Source of the DNA: an uncultured Atopobium sp.
GTDB taxonomy: Bacteria > Actinomycetota > Coriobacteriia > Coriobacteriales > Atopobiaceae
Reading direction: 5' to 3'
Length of the DNA: 8,263 nucleotides
Assembly (NCBI GenBank): GCA_937926845.1
Contig: CALBBS010000192.1
Location: 1-8,263, forward strand
A program made the translations under genes and the position numbers. The notes beneath the pieces are model-generated. The model was not told the origin of the DNA. It did no database searches and worked only from the letters and a program-made list of their open reading frames with translations. Shown piece after piece: positions 1-5,907 of this stretch (positions are counted from its first letter, which is position 1; each line of letters begins with the position of its first letter).

Positions 1-727
1 CGTCACGATGGATGTTTGTGAGCTGAACCTCAGCAGTTGGAATGAGGTAGAGGTCAGGCTGTACGTGATAGAGGTCCTCTTCAAACTTAGGAAGCTGACC
101 AGTGCCAAACAGAGAATCCTGATTTGTGATAACTGGTGGCCACCACTCTTTGAAGCCTGCCTGGTTATGTGTATCAATCATGAAGTTGATAAGCGCACGC
201 TCCATGCGAGCGCCCATGCCGCCAAGAAGATAGAAGCGAGTTCCTGCAAGCTTTACGCCACGGTCAAAATCAATCATACCCAGCTCGGGTCCAAGATCCC
301 AGTGCGCCTTTGGCTCAAAATCAAACTGAGTTGGCTCTCCCCACTTGCGAACCTCAGGGTTATCGGAGTCATCCTTGCCATAAGGAACGGATGCGTCAGG
401 AATGTTTGGAATAGCTGCAACAAGGGCGGTGAGCTCTTCCTCAACCTCTCCGCGGCGCTGATCAAGCTCTGCGATACGGTCTTTATTAGCTGCTACCTGC
501 TCTTTAGCTGCCTCAGCCTCTTCCTTCTTGCCCTCACGCATAAGAAGGCCAATCTGCTTAGAAACAGCGTTACGCTCTGCCTGAAGAGACTCAACCTCGG
601 CAATTACGCTCCTGCGCTCCTCGTCAAGCTCAAAGAATTTCTCGCGATCCCAATGGGCGTTTTGCCTGGATTCGCAAGACTTATCTACGAGGTCAGGATT
701 CTCGCGCACAAATTTGATATCAAGCAT
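1..727 (-). CDS. serS: Seryl-tRNA synthetase, N-terminal 242 residues (3' end outside window)
   Basis: Charges tRNA-Ser with serine in the cytoplasm (class II aminoacyl-tRNA synthetase). Reading the minus strand from ATG at 727-725 gives an open frame to the left edge. It starts MLDIKFVRENPDLV, a typical SerRS start. Residues about 27-105 are a charged Glu/Lys/Ala-rich segment that fits the tRNA-binding coiled-coil arm. The catalytic domain follows: TRFYLLGGMGARMERALINF (163-182) and the motif 1 region ending FKEWWPPVITN (192-202), then LFGTGQLPKFEEDLY (206-220), then YLIPTAEVQLTN (227-238), the TAEV serine-binding region before motif 2. Full-length family members are about 420-430 residues, so roughly 40% (motifs 2 and 3) is missing only because the window ends. 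The start is supported by AAGGAG at 740-735 on the minus strand, 7 nt upstream. It is divergent from the small membrane gene. No frameshift is seen. Confidence 0.97.
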   Translation of the reverse strand, partial: MLDIKFVRENPDLVDKSCESRQNAHWDREKFFELDEERRSVIAEVESLQAERNAVSKQIGLLMREGKKEEAEAAKEQVAANKDRIAELDQRRGEVEEELTALVAAIPNIPDASVPYGKDDSDNPEVRKWGEPTQFDFEPKAHWDLGPELGMIDFDRGVKLAGTRFYLLGGMGARMERALINFMIDTHNQAGFKEWWPPVITNQDSLFGTGQLPKFEEDLYHVQPDLYLIPTAEVQLTNIHRD

Positions 728-782
728 GCAGCTTCTCCTTGAATCAACACTTTTTGGCAGTGCATTTTTTCTTATAGCCTAC

Positions 783-796
783 CAAGTATATACTTG
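783..796. promoter_or_regulatory. 14-bp perfect palindrome with TATACT on both strands (candidate divergent promoter/operator)
   Basis: CAAGTATATACTTG is its own reverse complement. It contains TATACT at 789-794 on the plus strand and at 790-785 on the minus strand, each a good sigma-70-type -10 box, and it lies between serS (minus) and the small membrane gene (plus). Leaders would be about 50 nt for serS and about 35 nt for the small gene. No convincing -35 box is seen on either strand, so it may be a weak divergent promoter, a regulator-binding site, or chance in an AT-rich gap. Confidence 0.35.
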
Positions 797-826
797 TATT
801 CAGATTCTTAACCCTTCACATGTTCT

Positions 827-830
827 GGAG
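827..830 (+). promoter_or_regulatory. Ribosome binding site GGAG for the small membrane gene
   Basis: GGAG sits 7 nt upstream of ATG at 838 but lies inside the alternative reading frame starting at ATG 820. It therefore favours 838 as the real start. No Shine-Dalgarno-like sequence precedes 820. Confidence 0.55.
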
Positions 831-837
831 CTGGATT

Positions 838-1056
838 ATGGACGCAATTAACTCATTTGTTGGCTGGCTTTTTGGCGATAAGACCGGTGTGTTGTTCCTC
901 GTACTTGGTGGAATTCTGCTCTTTTTGGTCATTTCCTTTGTGCTGGAGCGCAAAACTAAAAAGATGTATTTCAACCACAAAAAGACTGAAGACGACTGGG
1001 ATCTCTTTGGAGATGATCAAGAAGGTTGGTCTGACTTTGAAAAAGACAACAAATAG
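838..1056 (+). CDS. Small single-pass membrane protein of unknown function (72 aa)
   Basis: I do not recognise a family. The protein begins MDAINSFVGWLFGDKTG, followed by one strongly hydrophobic segment at about residues 15-36 (GVLFLVLGGILLFLVISFVL). Then comes a basic stop-transfer patch (ERKTKKMYFNHKK, 37-49) and a very acidic, Trp-containing tail at 50-72 (DDWDLFGDDQEGW and on). The basic patch predicts a cytoplasmic C-terminus (positive-inside rule). The first 14 residues look too short and polar to be a cleaved signal peptide. An in-frame ATG at 820 would add six residues (MFWSWI), but only 838 has a ribosome binding site. The gene is monocistronic: divergent from serS and closed by a terminator 5 bp after its stop. 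The coding call rests on the ribosome binding site, the sensible membrane topology and the immediate terminator. Confidence 0.75.
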   Translation: MDAINSFVGWLFGDKTGVLFLVLGGILLFLVISFVLERKTKKMYFNHKKTEDDWDLFGDDQEGWSDFEKDNK

Positions 1057-1061
1057 GTAAC

Positions 1062-1088
1062 AAAAAAGCCCCGTGAAGGGGCTTTTTT
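1062..1088. terminator. Bidirectional rho-independent terminator
   Basis: AAAAAAGCCCC (1062-1072), loop GTGAA (1073-1077) and GGGGCTTTTTT (1078-1088) form an 11-bp perfect stem with a GC core and a U-run in both directions. On the plus strand it ends the small membrane gene (stop at 1054-1056). On the minus strand it ends the tRNA-Leu transcript, whose CCA end is at 1098. Confidence 0.93.
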
Positions 1089-1097
1089 AAATGCAAA

Positions 1098-1184
1098 TGG
1101 TGCGGGCGAAGGGACTTGAACCCCCATGAACTTGCGTTCATACGGACCTGAACCGTACGCGTCTGCCAATTCCGCCACACCCGC
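1098..1184 (-). tRNA. tRNA-Leu, anticodon CAG, with encoded CCA
   Basis: The minus strand reads as a complete class II tRNA of 87 nt. The acceptor stem is GCGGGTG / CGCCCGC with one T-G pair, then discriminator A and encoded CCA (1100-1098). The D-arm contains TGGCGGAATTGGCAGACGC, typical of leucine tRNAs. The anticodon stem is TACGG/CCGTA around loop TTCAGGT, giving anticodon CAG, which reads CUG. The long variable arm is TGAAC-GCAA-GTTCA. The T-arm is GGGGG-TTCAAGT-CCCTT. Leucine, serine and tyrosine tRNAs have long variable arms; the anticodon decides for leucine. Confidence 0.97.
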
Positions 1185-1194
1185 GTGCTAGGGA

Positions 1195-1203
1195 ATAATA
1201 CTA
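1195..1203 (-). promoter_or_regulatory. Candidate -10 region of the tRNA-Leu promoter
   Basis: The minus strand reads TAGTATTAT, with overlapping -10-like hexamers TAGTAT (1203-1198) and TATTAT (1200-1195), 10-13 bp before the tRNA 5' end at 1184. This spacing suits transcription starting a few bases before the mature tRNA. No clear -35 box lies 16-18 bp further upstream, so the call is weak. Confidence 0.35.
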
Positions 1204-1264
1204 CAACATTTTGTTTTCTTCTCATGGAAAAACAATAGATATATAAGAAAATTCTTTTCAGCGG

Positions 1265-1270
1265 TAGAAT
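1265..1270 (+). promoter_or_regulatory. Candidate -10 box for the kinase operon
   Basis: TAGAAT lies 47 bp upstream of the kinase GTG and would give a leader of roughly 40 nt. A second AT-rich candidate, TATAAG, is at 1242-1247. Neither has a recognisable TTGACA-like -35 box at the right distance. The operon promoter must lie in 1185-1317 unless transcription reads in from outside, because the tRNA upstream is on the other strand. Confidence 0.3.
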
Positions 1271-1306
1271 ATAGACAGTCACGGCCGACAAACACACTTT
1301 AAACAC

Positions 1307-1312
1307 AGGAGG
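1307..1312 (+). promoter_or_regulatory. Strong ribosome binding site AGGAGG deciding a GTG start
   Basis: A full AGGAGG with a 5-nt spacer precedes GTG at 1318. It fixes this non-ATG codon as the kinase start and places the glycine loop about 40 residues into the protein. Confidence 0.8.
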
Positions 1313-1317
1313 TTGCC

Positions 1318-3114
1318 GTGAGTGACTCGCGGTCACAGACCACGCAAACTACATATCTACATTCACCTTCTGCTCAGCAGGCATCACCTGCGGCTGAGCC
1401 AGAAATTTTGCTGAACCGATATCGCGTTCTTGCTCGCAGAGGTAACGGAGGTTTTGGCACCGTTTGTACCTGCTGGGATACTCGTTTGCAGAGGCGCGTA
1501 GCCATTAAACGCATGCCATTGTTAGGGGCTTCCGAGACTCCCGGCGTGCTTGCTTCAACTGTTGACGAGGCTCTTTCTGAGGCAAGAACTGCTTGTTTGC
1601 TGGCGCATCCCAACATTGTGACTGTTCATGACTTTGAGATTGAAGGCGATTACGCCTATCTGGTCATGGAGTTTGTTGATGGCCTTAATTTATCGGAGCT
1701 CTTGGCTCGCGTTGAGGGTGGCTACCTCACCTATGCCGAAGCAGCTCACATGGTGTCTTCACTTGCAAAGGCACTTCAATATGCCCATGAAAACGGCGTA
1801 CTCCATCTGGACATCAAGCCAACAAATATCATGATTGACCGTCAGGGTACGGTAAAACTTGCCGACTTTGGTATGGCAACACTTGCCTCAGCTGCTGGTT
1901 ATGGTGGTGCTCGCGGAGGTACGGTAGGCTACATGCCTCCTGAACAGGTTGAAGGCATGCTTGTTGATGAGCGCGCTGATATTTTCTCGCTTGCTGTTGT
2001 TCTGAGGCAGGCGCTAACGGGCGTCAATGTATTTGCAGGCAGAACGGCTAAAGAATCCCTTGATCACATCTACAAGGGCCCAAAAATTCCTTTGCTCAAA
2101 CAAGATCCCGAGGTTCCCTTTGCTGTAGACGCCGCCTTGACGCAGGCGCTTTCCCCTGAGCCGTCAATGAGACAAGGAAGCGTCTTGGAGTTTGCACAAG
2201 AAATTGTGGCTCCTCTTGGCAATGAAACACGGGGTGAGAAAAGCCTCAAGTCCCTGGTGGAACAGTCAGAAGAAGAGGAAACCGAAACCTGGGACGTCAA
2301 GCATCTTCCACTCTCAATCCGCTTCCCCTGGCTGCCCTCGGCTGCCGTGCGTGGCGTATCAGCCCTGGTCACCGGTGTTCTTCTCGCCCAGTTGTTCCAG
2401 CTTATTGCTCCAGAATCGTTCACGTTTATTGTGGTGGGCTCTCTTGTAGGAGCTGCGGCAGCTGCTCTTTGGACTCCGTTGGGTTCTGCGCTTATCATTG
2501 CATGCGCGGTATATGCTCTGGCAAGCATTAGCCCTACCAGCACTTCATTCCCGTTTGCAACACTTGTAACCTTAGTGAGCGTTATCTGGTGGGCGTTTGC
2601 GGGAAGGGTCTCAAAATTCAGCAGCATCAACTGCTTATTAGGAGCTTTGTTACCTGACCCTGTTTCAGCACCAGCGCTCGTCTCCGCTACTATGCGTCCA
2701 CTACCTGCGGTTTTAACAGGAGCCTTTAGCTATCTTTTTGGGACACTGTTTGCAAGAGGCATATCTTTGGGCTTTGCGGCAACTCCTCTTGCCTATGACT
2801 ACACCTCACTGGCCTCAGGGCTTCCTTTCTGGATTCGCTTTGAGGCGTGCGCCCTATCTGCTCTTTTAGGCTCGCTTATGAGCCAGAAAAAACGTCGCGG
2901 ATGGATGATTTTTGGACAAATTGTCTGTGCTGCATTGCTTTCAAGTGGCTTTATATGGGCAGCTTGGATGGAGAATCCCAATTTTTGGGTAGTTGAAAGT
3001 ATAGTTTCGGTACTAATTACGGTATTCTTATGTGTACTTGTATGTATTGCAATTGTCCTGATAGGTCCACTTGACGCGGATCAGGAAGGCGAGGAATTAG
3101 ATGAGCTTTCTTAG
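1318..3114 (+). CDS. Membrane Ser/Thr protein kinase, PASTA-less, with polytopic C-terminal domain
   Basis: Hanks-type kinase of 598 residues. Seen: an N-terminal Ser/Gln/Thr/Pro-rich tail (1-30); glycine loop GNGGFG (42-47); VAIK with Lys64; helix C Glu88; HPNIV (97-101); catalytic HLDIKPTN (163-170, Asp165, Lys167, Asn170); DFG (183-185); GTVGYMPPEQ (201-210). The kinase domain ends near 300. An acidic juxtamembrane segment (EQSEEEETE, 315-323) follows, then about 8-9 hydrophobic segments from 345 to 584, and an acidic cytoplasmic tail. Odd points: the HRD arginine is Leu164 (a non-RD kinase), the activation loop lacks the TxT motif of PknB, and there are no extracellular PASTA repeats. All ATP- and Mg-binding residues are present, so activity is expected. 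It is the first gene of the operon and overlaps fhaA by 14 bp. Substrates are inferred to be the FHA proteins and wall-synthesis factors. The membrane domain matches nothing I recognise. Confidence 0.93.
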   Translation: MSDSRSQTTQTTYLHSPSAQQASPAAEPEILLNRYRVLARRGNGGFGTVCTCWDTRLQRRVAIKRMPLLGASETPGVLASTVDEALSEARTACLLAHPNIVTVHDFEIEGDYAYLVMEFVDGLNLSELLARVEGGYLTYAEAAHMVSSLAKALQYAHENGVLHLDIKPTNIMIDRQGTVKLADFGMATLASAAGYGGARGGTVGYMPPEQVEGMLVDERADIFSLAVVLRQALTGVNVFAGRTAKESLDHIYKGPKIPLLKQDPEVPFAVDAALTQALSPEPSMRQGSVLEFAQEIVAPLGNETRGEKSLKSLVEQSEEEETETWDVKHLPLSIRFPWLPSAAVRGVSALVTGVLLAQLFQLIAPESFTFIVVGSLVGAAAAALWTPLGSALIIACAVYALASISPTSTSFPFATLVTLVSVIWWAFAGRVSKFSSINCLLGALLPDPVSAPALVSATMRPLPAVLTGAFSYLFGTLFARGISLGFAATPLAYDYTSLASGLPFWIRFEACALSALLGSLMSQKKRRGWMIFGQIVCAALLSSGFIWAAWMENPNFWVVESIVSVLITVFLCVLVCIAIVLIGPLDADQEGEELDELS

Positions 3115-4225
3115 TGACTTTGAAAACCGTATTGGTTCGGTCTTTGGTGCCGCACCTCAGGGATACGCGGAGCCTTTCTCTTTTAAGAAGCTTGCCAAAC
3201 GTGCAGCTAAAGAGATGGAACGTGAGACGTATGAGATTGATGGCGTAGACACTGCGCCAGCTCTCTATACCGTTTTAGTTGCTCCTCAAGATGATTCACT
3301 GATGCGTCCTCTTTATGCTGATCTAACTGCAGAGGTTTCTGACTTCGTGGCTGCTCAGGCTCAGCAAAAAGATTATGTATTTGTTGGTCAGCCGCTTGTT
3401 CGTTTTATGGTCGACCCATCTCTGAAGCCTGGAAAATTTGCTGTCTTTGCAGAAAACGTTGACGGCAATACGCTTGACCAGCTACGCAATGAAGAGCGTG
3501 CTTTCTTGGGTGGAAACTCCAGTGTTGGAGGAGCTGCAGCTCAAATGCCTCAGCAACACAATTCCCGCGCTGCTGTTCAGCCAGAACCACAGCCAGAGCC
3601 AGATCCTCTGTCTGTAGTCCGTCCTGTTTCTGCAGATAATGCAACACCAGAGGTTTTGGGAGATCTTGCTGGTACAGACGCCGGTCTTGCGGTAATGCCA
3701 CCAGACTTTGTTGAGGCTCAAGGCGCAATTCCTGTTGTTTCCGCAGCTGAGTCCACTCCTATGCCTGTTCTTCCTAGCTCAAACGGTCTCCCAGACCTGC
3801 CCGTAAACGGAGCTATCCCAACAGCAGCTCCTGTTCCTATGACTCAGCGTCGTATCACGCCTTCCCTTGATGCCCAATTAAACGGTATGGGCGGTCGTCC
3901 TTCTCGCAATCCGCAAGGCACGCCACGCGCAAACATGGACGCTACCTGTATTTTGATTGATCGCCAGAGCGGTCGTTCGTATCGCGTTGAGGCTCCTCGA
4001 GCCATTATTGGCCGCGAGCGCTCTCAGGCAGACGTTGTTCTGCGCGATCCTAACGTTTCAAGACGTCACGCCGAGATGACCTATGACGGTCACGATTGGC
4101 ACATTGCTGATTTGCACTCCACTAACGGAACGCTTGTCAACGATATCGACGTAGATGAGGTAATTCTGCGTGACGGAGACCTCATTACCATTGGTCTTAT
4201 GGACCTTCAGTTCCGGGAGAACTAA
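3101..4225 (+). CDS. fhaA: FhaA-like protein: N-terminal DUF3662 domain and C-terminal FHA domain
   Basis: Soluble phosphothreonine reader of 374 residues. Residues 1-135 match the FhaA N-terminal domain (DUF3662) pattern: short N-terminal helix (FENRIGSVFG), a LAKRAAKEME helix, YTVLVAPQD (56-64), VGQPLVRFMVD and LKPGKFAVFAE (about 95-118). Residues about 137-277 are a Pro/Ala/Gln/Glu-rich, probably disordered linker. Residues 282-374 are an FHA domain with GRE (304-306), SRRHAE (320-325) and STNGT (340-344), the phosphopeptide-binding residues, all intact. In mycobacteria FhaA binds phosphorylated wall proteins such as the pseudokinase part of MviN/MurJ; the same role here is inferred. AGGA at 3092-3095, 5 nt before ATG and inside the kinase gene, supports the start and suggests translational coupling. 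The stop TAA shares its last A with the fhaB start. Confidence 0.93.
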   Translation: MSFLSDFENRIGSVFGAAPQGYAEPFSFKKLAKRAAKEMERETYEIDGVDTAPALYTVLVAPQDDSLMRPLYADLTAEVSDFVAAQAQQKDYVFVGQPLVRFMVDPSLKPGKFAVFAENVDGNTLDQLRNEERAFLGGNSSVGGAAAQMPQQHNSRAAVQPEPQPEPDPLSVVRPVSADNATPEVLGDLAGTDAGLAVMPPDFVEAQGAIPVVSAAESTPMPVLPSSNGLPDLPVNGAIPTAAPVPMTQRRITPSLDAQLNGMGGRPSRNPQGTPRANMDATCILIDRQSGRSYRVEAPRAIIGRERSQADVVLRDPNVSRRHAEMTYDGHDWHIADLHSTNGTLVNDIDVDEVILRDGDLITIGLMDLQFREN

Positions 4226-4638
4226 TGATTGATTTGATTCTCTTTGCAGGACGTGTTCTGCTTGTTGTCCTGCTGTACATCTTCCTGTTCTCGGTCATGC
4301 GCACGGGCATTGGTCTTGTCCGTGGTCAGCGCAAAGACGGAGCTATTTGGTCCGTTGATGTCGAGAAGGGCGTCAAGTCCTTACGTGGTCTTCACGTAGA
4401 CATCTTGGGTCCTGTTGTTATTGGACGTTCTCCTTCGTCTGACATCGTGATTGACGAACCTTACGTTTCTGCTTCACACGCCCGCTTTACTATCCAGGGT
4501 CCTGCTCTGGTACTTGAAGACCTTGGATCCACAAACGGAACCATGGTTAATGGTCACATCATCGAGCAGCCTGTTACCCTTCGCGATACAGACGAAGTCC
4601 AGGTCGGCGATGTGATTATGCGTGTTGGACGTCGATAA
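4225..4638 (+). CDS. fhaB: FhaB-like membrane-anchored FHA domain protein
   Basis: Phosphothreonine reader of 137 residues at the inner face of the membrane. It has a single N-terminal hydrophobic segment (about 4-24, LILFAGRVLLVVLLYIFLF), a basic flank (MRTGIGLVRGQRK, 25-37), and then an FHA domain (about 55-135). Binding residues are intact: GR (67-68), SASHAR (82-87) and EDLGSTNGT (98-106). Size, membrane anchor and place between fhaA and pstP match mycobacterial FhaB (FipA), which links the Ser/Thr kinases to division and wall synthesis. It starts on ATG overlapping the fhaA stop by one base (TAATG). GGGAG at 4215-4219 with a 5-nt spacer supports this start and implies coupled translation. 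Confidence 0.94.
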   Translation: MIDLILFAGRVLLVVLLYIFLFSVMRTGIGLVRGQRKDGAIWSVDVEKGVKSLRGLHVDILGPVVIGRSPSSDIVIDEPYVSASHARFTIQGPALVLEDLGSTNGTMVNGHIIEQPVTLRDTDEVQVGDVIMRVGRR

Positions 4639-4642
4639 GAGG
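4637..4642 (+). promoter_or_regulatory. Ribosome binding site AAGAGG overlapping the fhaB stop, for pstP
   Basis: AAGAGG overlaps the TAA of fhaB (4636-4638) and precedes ATG 4646 by only 3 nt, a short spacing. The in-frame GTG at 4622 has no purine-rich site upstream, so 4646 is preferred, but the start is not certain. Confidence 0.45.
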
Positions 4643-4645
4643 CTC

Positions 4646-5905
4646 ATGGTTTCTTCTGATACAACACATATTTCTGATACACCTGCACAAGAGCCCGTGA
4701 GTGCTCCTGGCCGTTGTGAGCTGCCACTTGATGGCCGAGGCGACGCAGAGGCAGTTTCTGGCTCTAACACCTTTATTTCTTGGGGCGCCCGCTCTGACGT
4801 AGGATTAGTTCGCGAGCATAACGAGGACTCGTTCCTTTTGCGCACTCCCCTTTTTGCCATCTGCGATGGTATGGGAGGTCACGCCGCCGGTGAGGTGGCA
4901 AGCTCCATTGCTGTTAAGGTTATTGCCGAACAGGCACCAAGTACCGCTGACGATATTCGTCTTGGTGCTGCAATTGAGGCTGCTAACCAGGAAGTTATTG
5001 ATGCTCCTGCAAAGGGTATTGGCAAACCCGGCATGGGCTCCACCGCCTCTGCCGTCCTCATCGAGGGTAATCAGATGGCCGTTGCCCATGTTGGAGACTC
5101 TCGCATTTACCTACTTCATCACGGCACACTGGTCCGCATTACTCACGACCACAGCTACGTTGAGGAGCTCATTGACTCTGGTCAGATTACCGCTGATGAG
5201 GCTCGCACACACCCTTCTCGCTCGGTAGTTACGCGAGCTCTTGGCTCTGATCCAGACATGTATGCAGATCATTTCTCGCTTGAAGTATCTGATGGTGACC
5301 GCATCATCTTGTGCTCCGATGGTCTCTCTGGCATGGTGCCCGACGATGAGATTGAGTCCATTGCGGTCTCTAACGTCACGCCACAAAAGGCTGCCGATAA
5401 CCTTGTTTCCGCAGCTCTTACCTATGGCGGCTCAGACAACATTACCGTTATTGTCATCGATGTCTTAGACGACGGCATAGCCGATCAAACCAGAAAACAC
5501 CTTACTCGTGGCGTCATTGCCACGTTTGTCTCGTTCCTTGCGCTCTTTGCAGCCACTGTTGCGGTGTTCTTCCTGTTTGTAAGTAGCGAGTGGTACTTAG
5601 GAATTAACGGAACTACTGTTGGCGTTTATCGAGGTATTCCTACAACAATTGCTGGCATAAACATGTCTTCGCTTGTTGAAACTACGTCGATTGAAATAAA
5701 AGATTTGCCTGACGCAGTTCAAGACTCTCTTGCAGACGGAATTCGCGTTAAGAACGAGGATGAAGCACACAGCACCGTCGAGAATTACCGCAAACAAATT
5801 GACGACGCCAACAACAAAGCGGTCAAAAAGAAAGAAGACGCTCAGTCTGGCGGAACACCCACAACAGAAACAACAACGTCAACAACAAGTTCGGGAGGTG
5901 AGTAG
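4646..5905 (+). CDS. pstP: PstP-type PP2C Ser/Thr protein phosphatase with membrane anchor and exported C-terminal domain
   Basis: Metal-dependent phosphatase of 419 residues, expected to reverse the operon kinase. After a variable 45-residue N-terminal tail the PP2C core runs from about 46 to 275: SDVGLVREHNEDSF (50-63, metal Asp), CDGMGGHAAGE (73-83), GMGSTASAV, AHVGDSR (147-153), CSDGLSGM (223-230) and GGSDNITV (261-268). All metal ligands expected for the family appear present. One transmembrane segment (about 290-312) is followed by an exported region (about 313-419) with YLGINGTTVGVYRGIP, a helical charged stretch, and a Thr/Ser-rich tail. Kinase-antagonising PstP of mycobacteria has the same layout: cytoplasmic catalysis, one membrane span and a small outside domain. 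GTG at 4622 would add 8 residues. The last codons carry the ribosome binding site of the next gene. Confidence 0.94.
   Translation: MVSSDTTHISDTPAQEPVSAPGRCELPLDGRGDAEAVSGSNTFISWGARSDVGLVREHNEDSFLLRTPLFAICDGMGGHAAGEVASSIAVKVIAEQAPSTADDIRLGAAIEAANQEVIDAPAKGIGKPGMGSTASAVLIEGNQMAVAHVGDSRIYLLHHGTLVRITHDHSYVEELIDSGQITADEARTHPSRSVVTRALGSDPDMYADHFSLEVSDGDRIILCSDGLSGMVPDDEIESIAVSNVTPQKAADNLVSAALTYGGSDNITVIVIDVLDDGIADQTRKHLTRGVIATFVSFLALFAATVAVFFLFVSSEWYLGINGTTVGVYRGIPTTIAGINMSSLVETTSIEIKDLPDAVQDSLADGIRVKNEDEAHSTVENYRKQIDDANNKAVKKKEDAQSGGTPTTETTTSTTSSGGE
5893..5900 (+). promoter_or_regulatory. Ribosome binding site GGGAGGTG inside the last pstP codons
   Basis: GGGAGG lies within the final Ser-Gly-Gly-Glu codons of pstP, 7 nt before ATG at 5908. 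This strong site fixes the start of the SEDS-PBP gene and allows translational coupling to pstP across a 2-bp gap. Confidence 0.75.
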
Positions 5906-5907
5906 GA

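Noticed and set aside
8..742. 244-codon plus-strand open frame over serS
   Set aside because: It is antisense to serS, whose protein is unmistakable. It has no ribosome binding site and a composition typical of a shadow frame (Cys/Leu-rich without domain sense).
728..785. T-box or other riboswitch in the serS leader
   Set aside because: The leader available is only about 50 nt with at most a 4-bp CACT/AGTG stem. There is no T-box consensus and no antiterminator.
820..837. Upstream ATG for the small membrane protein
   Set aside because: No Shine-Dalgarno sequence lies before 820, while ATG 838 has GGAG 7 nt upstream, located inside the extra codons.
971..1336. 121-codon minus-strand frame across the tRNA region
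   Set aside because: It runs through the tRNA-Leu, the terminator and the kinase start. No ribosome binding site or domain; a shadow.
2070..2630. 186-codon minus-strand open frame inside the kinase gene
   Set aside because: It is antisense to a well-supported kinase coding region, with Ser/Arg/Ala-rich low-sense composition and no ribosome binding site.
4622..4645. GTG start for pstP eight codons upstream
   Set aside because: No ribosome binding site precedes it, and it would overlap fhaB by 17 bp. ATG 4646 has AAGAGG, although at a short 3-nt spacing, so this is a preference and not a proof.
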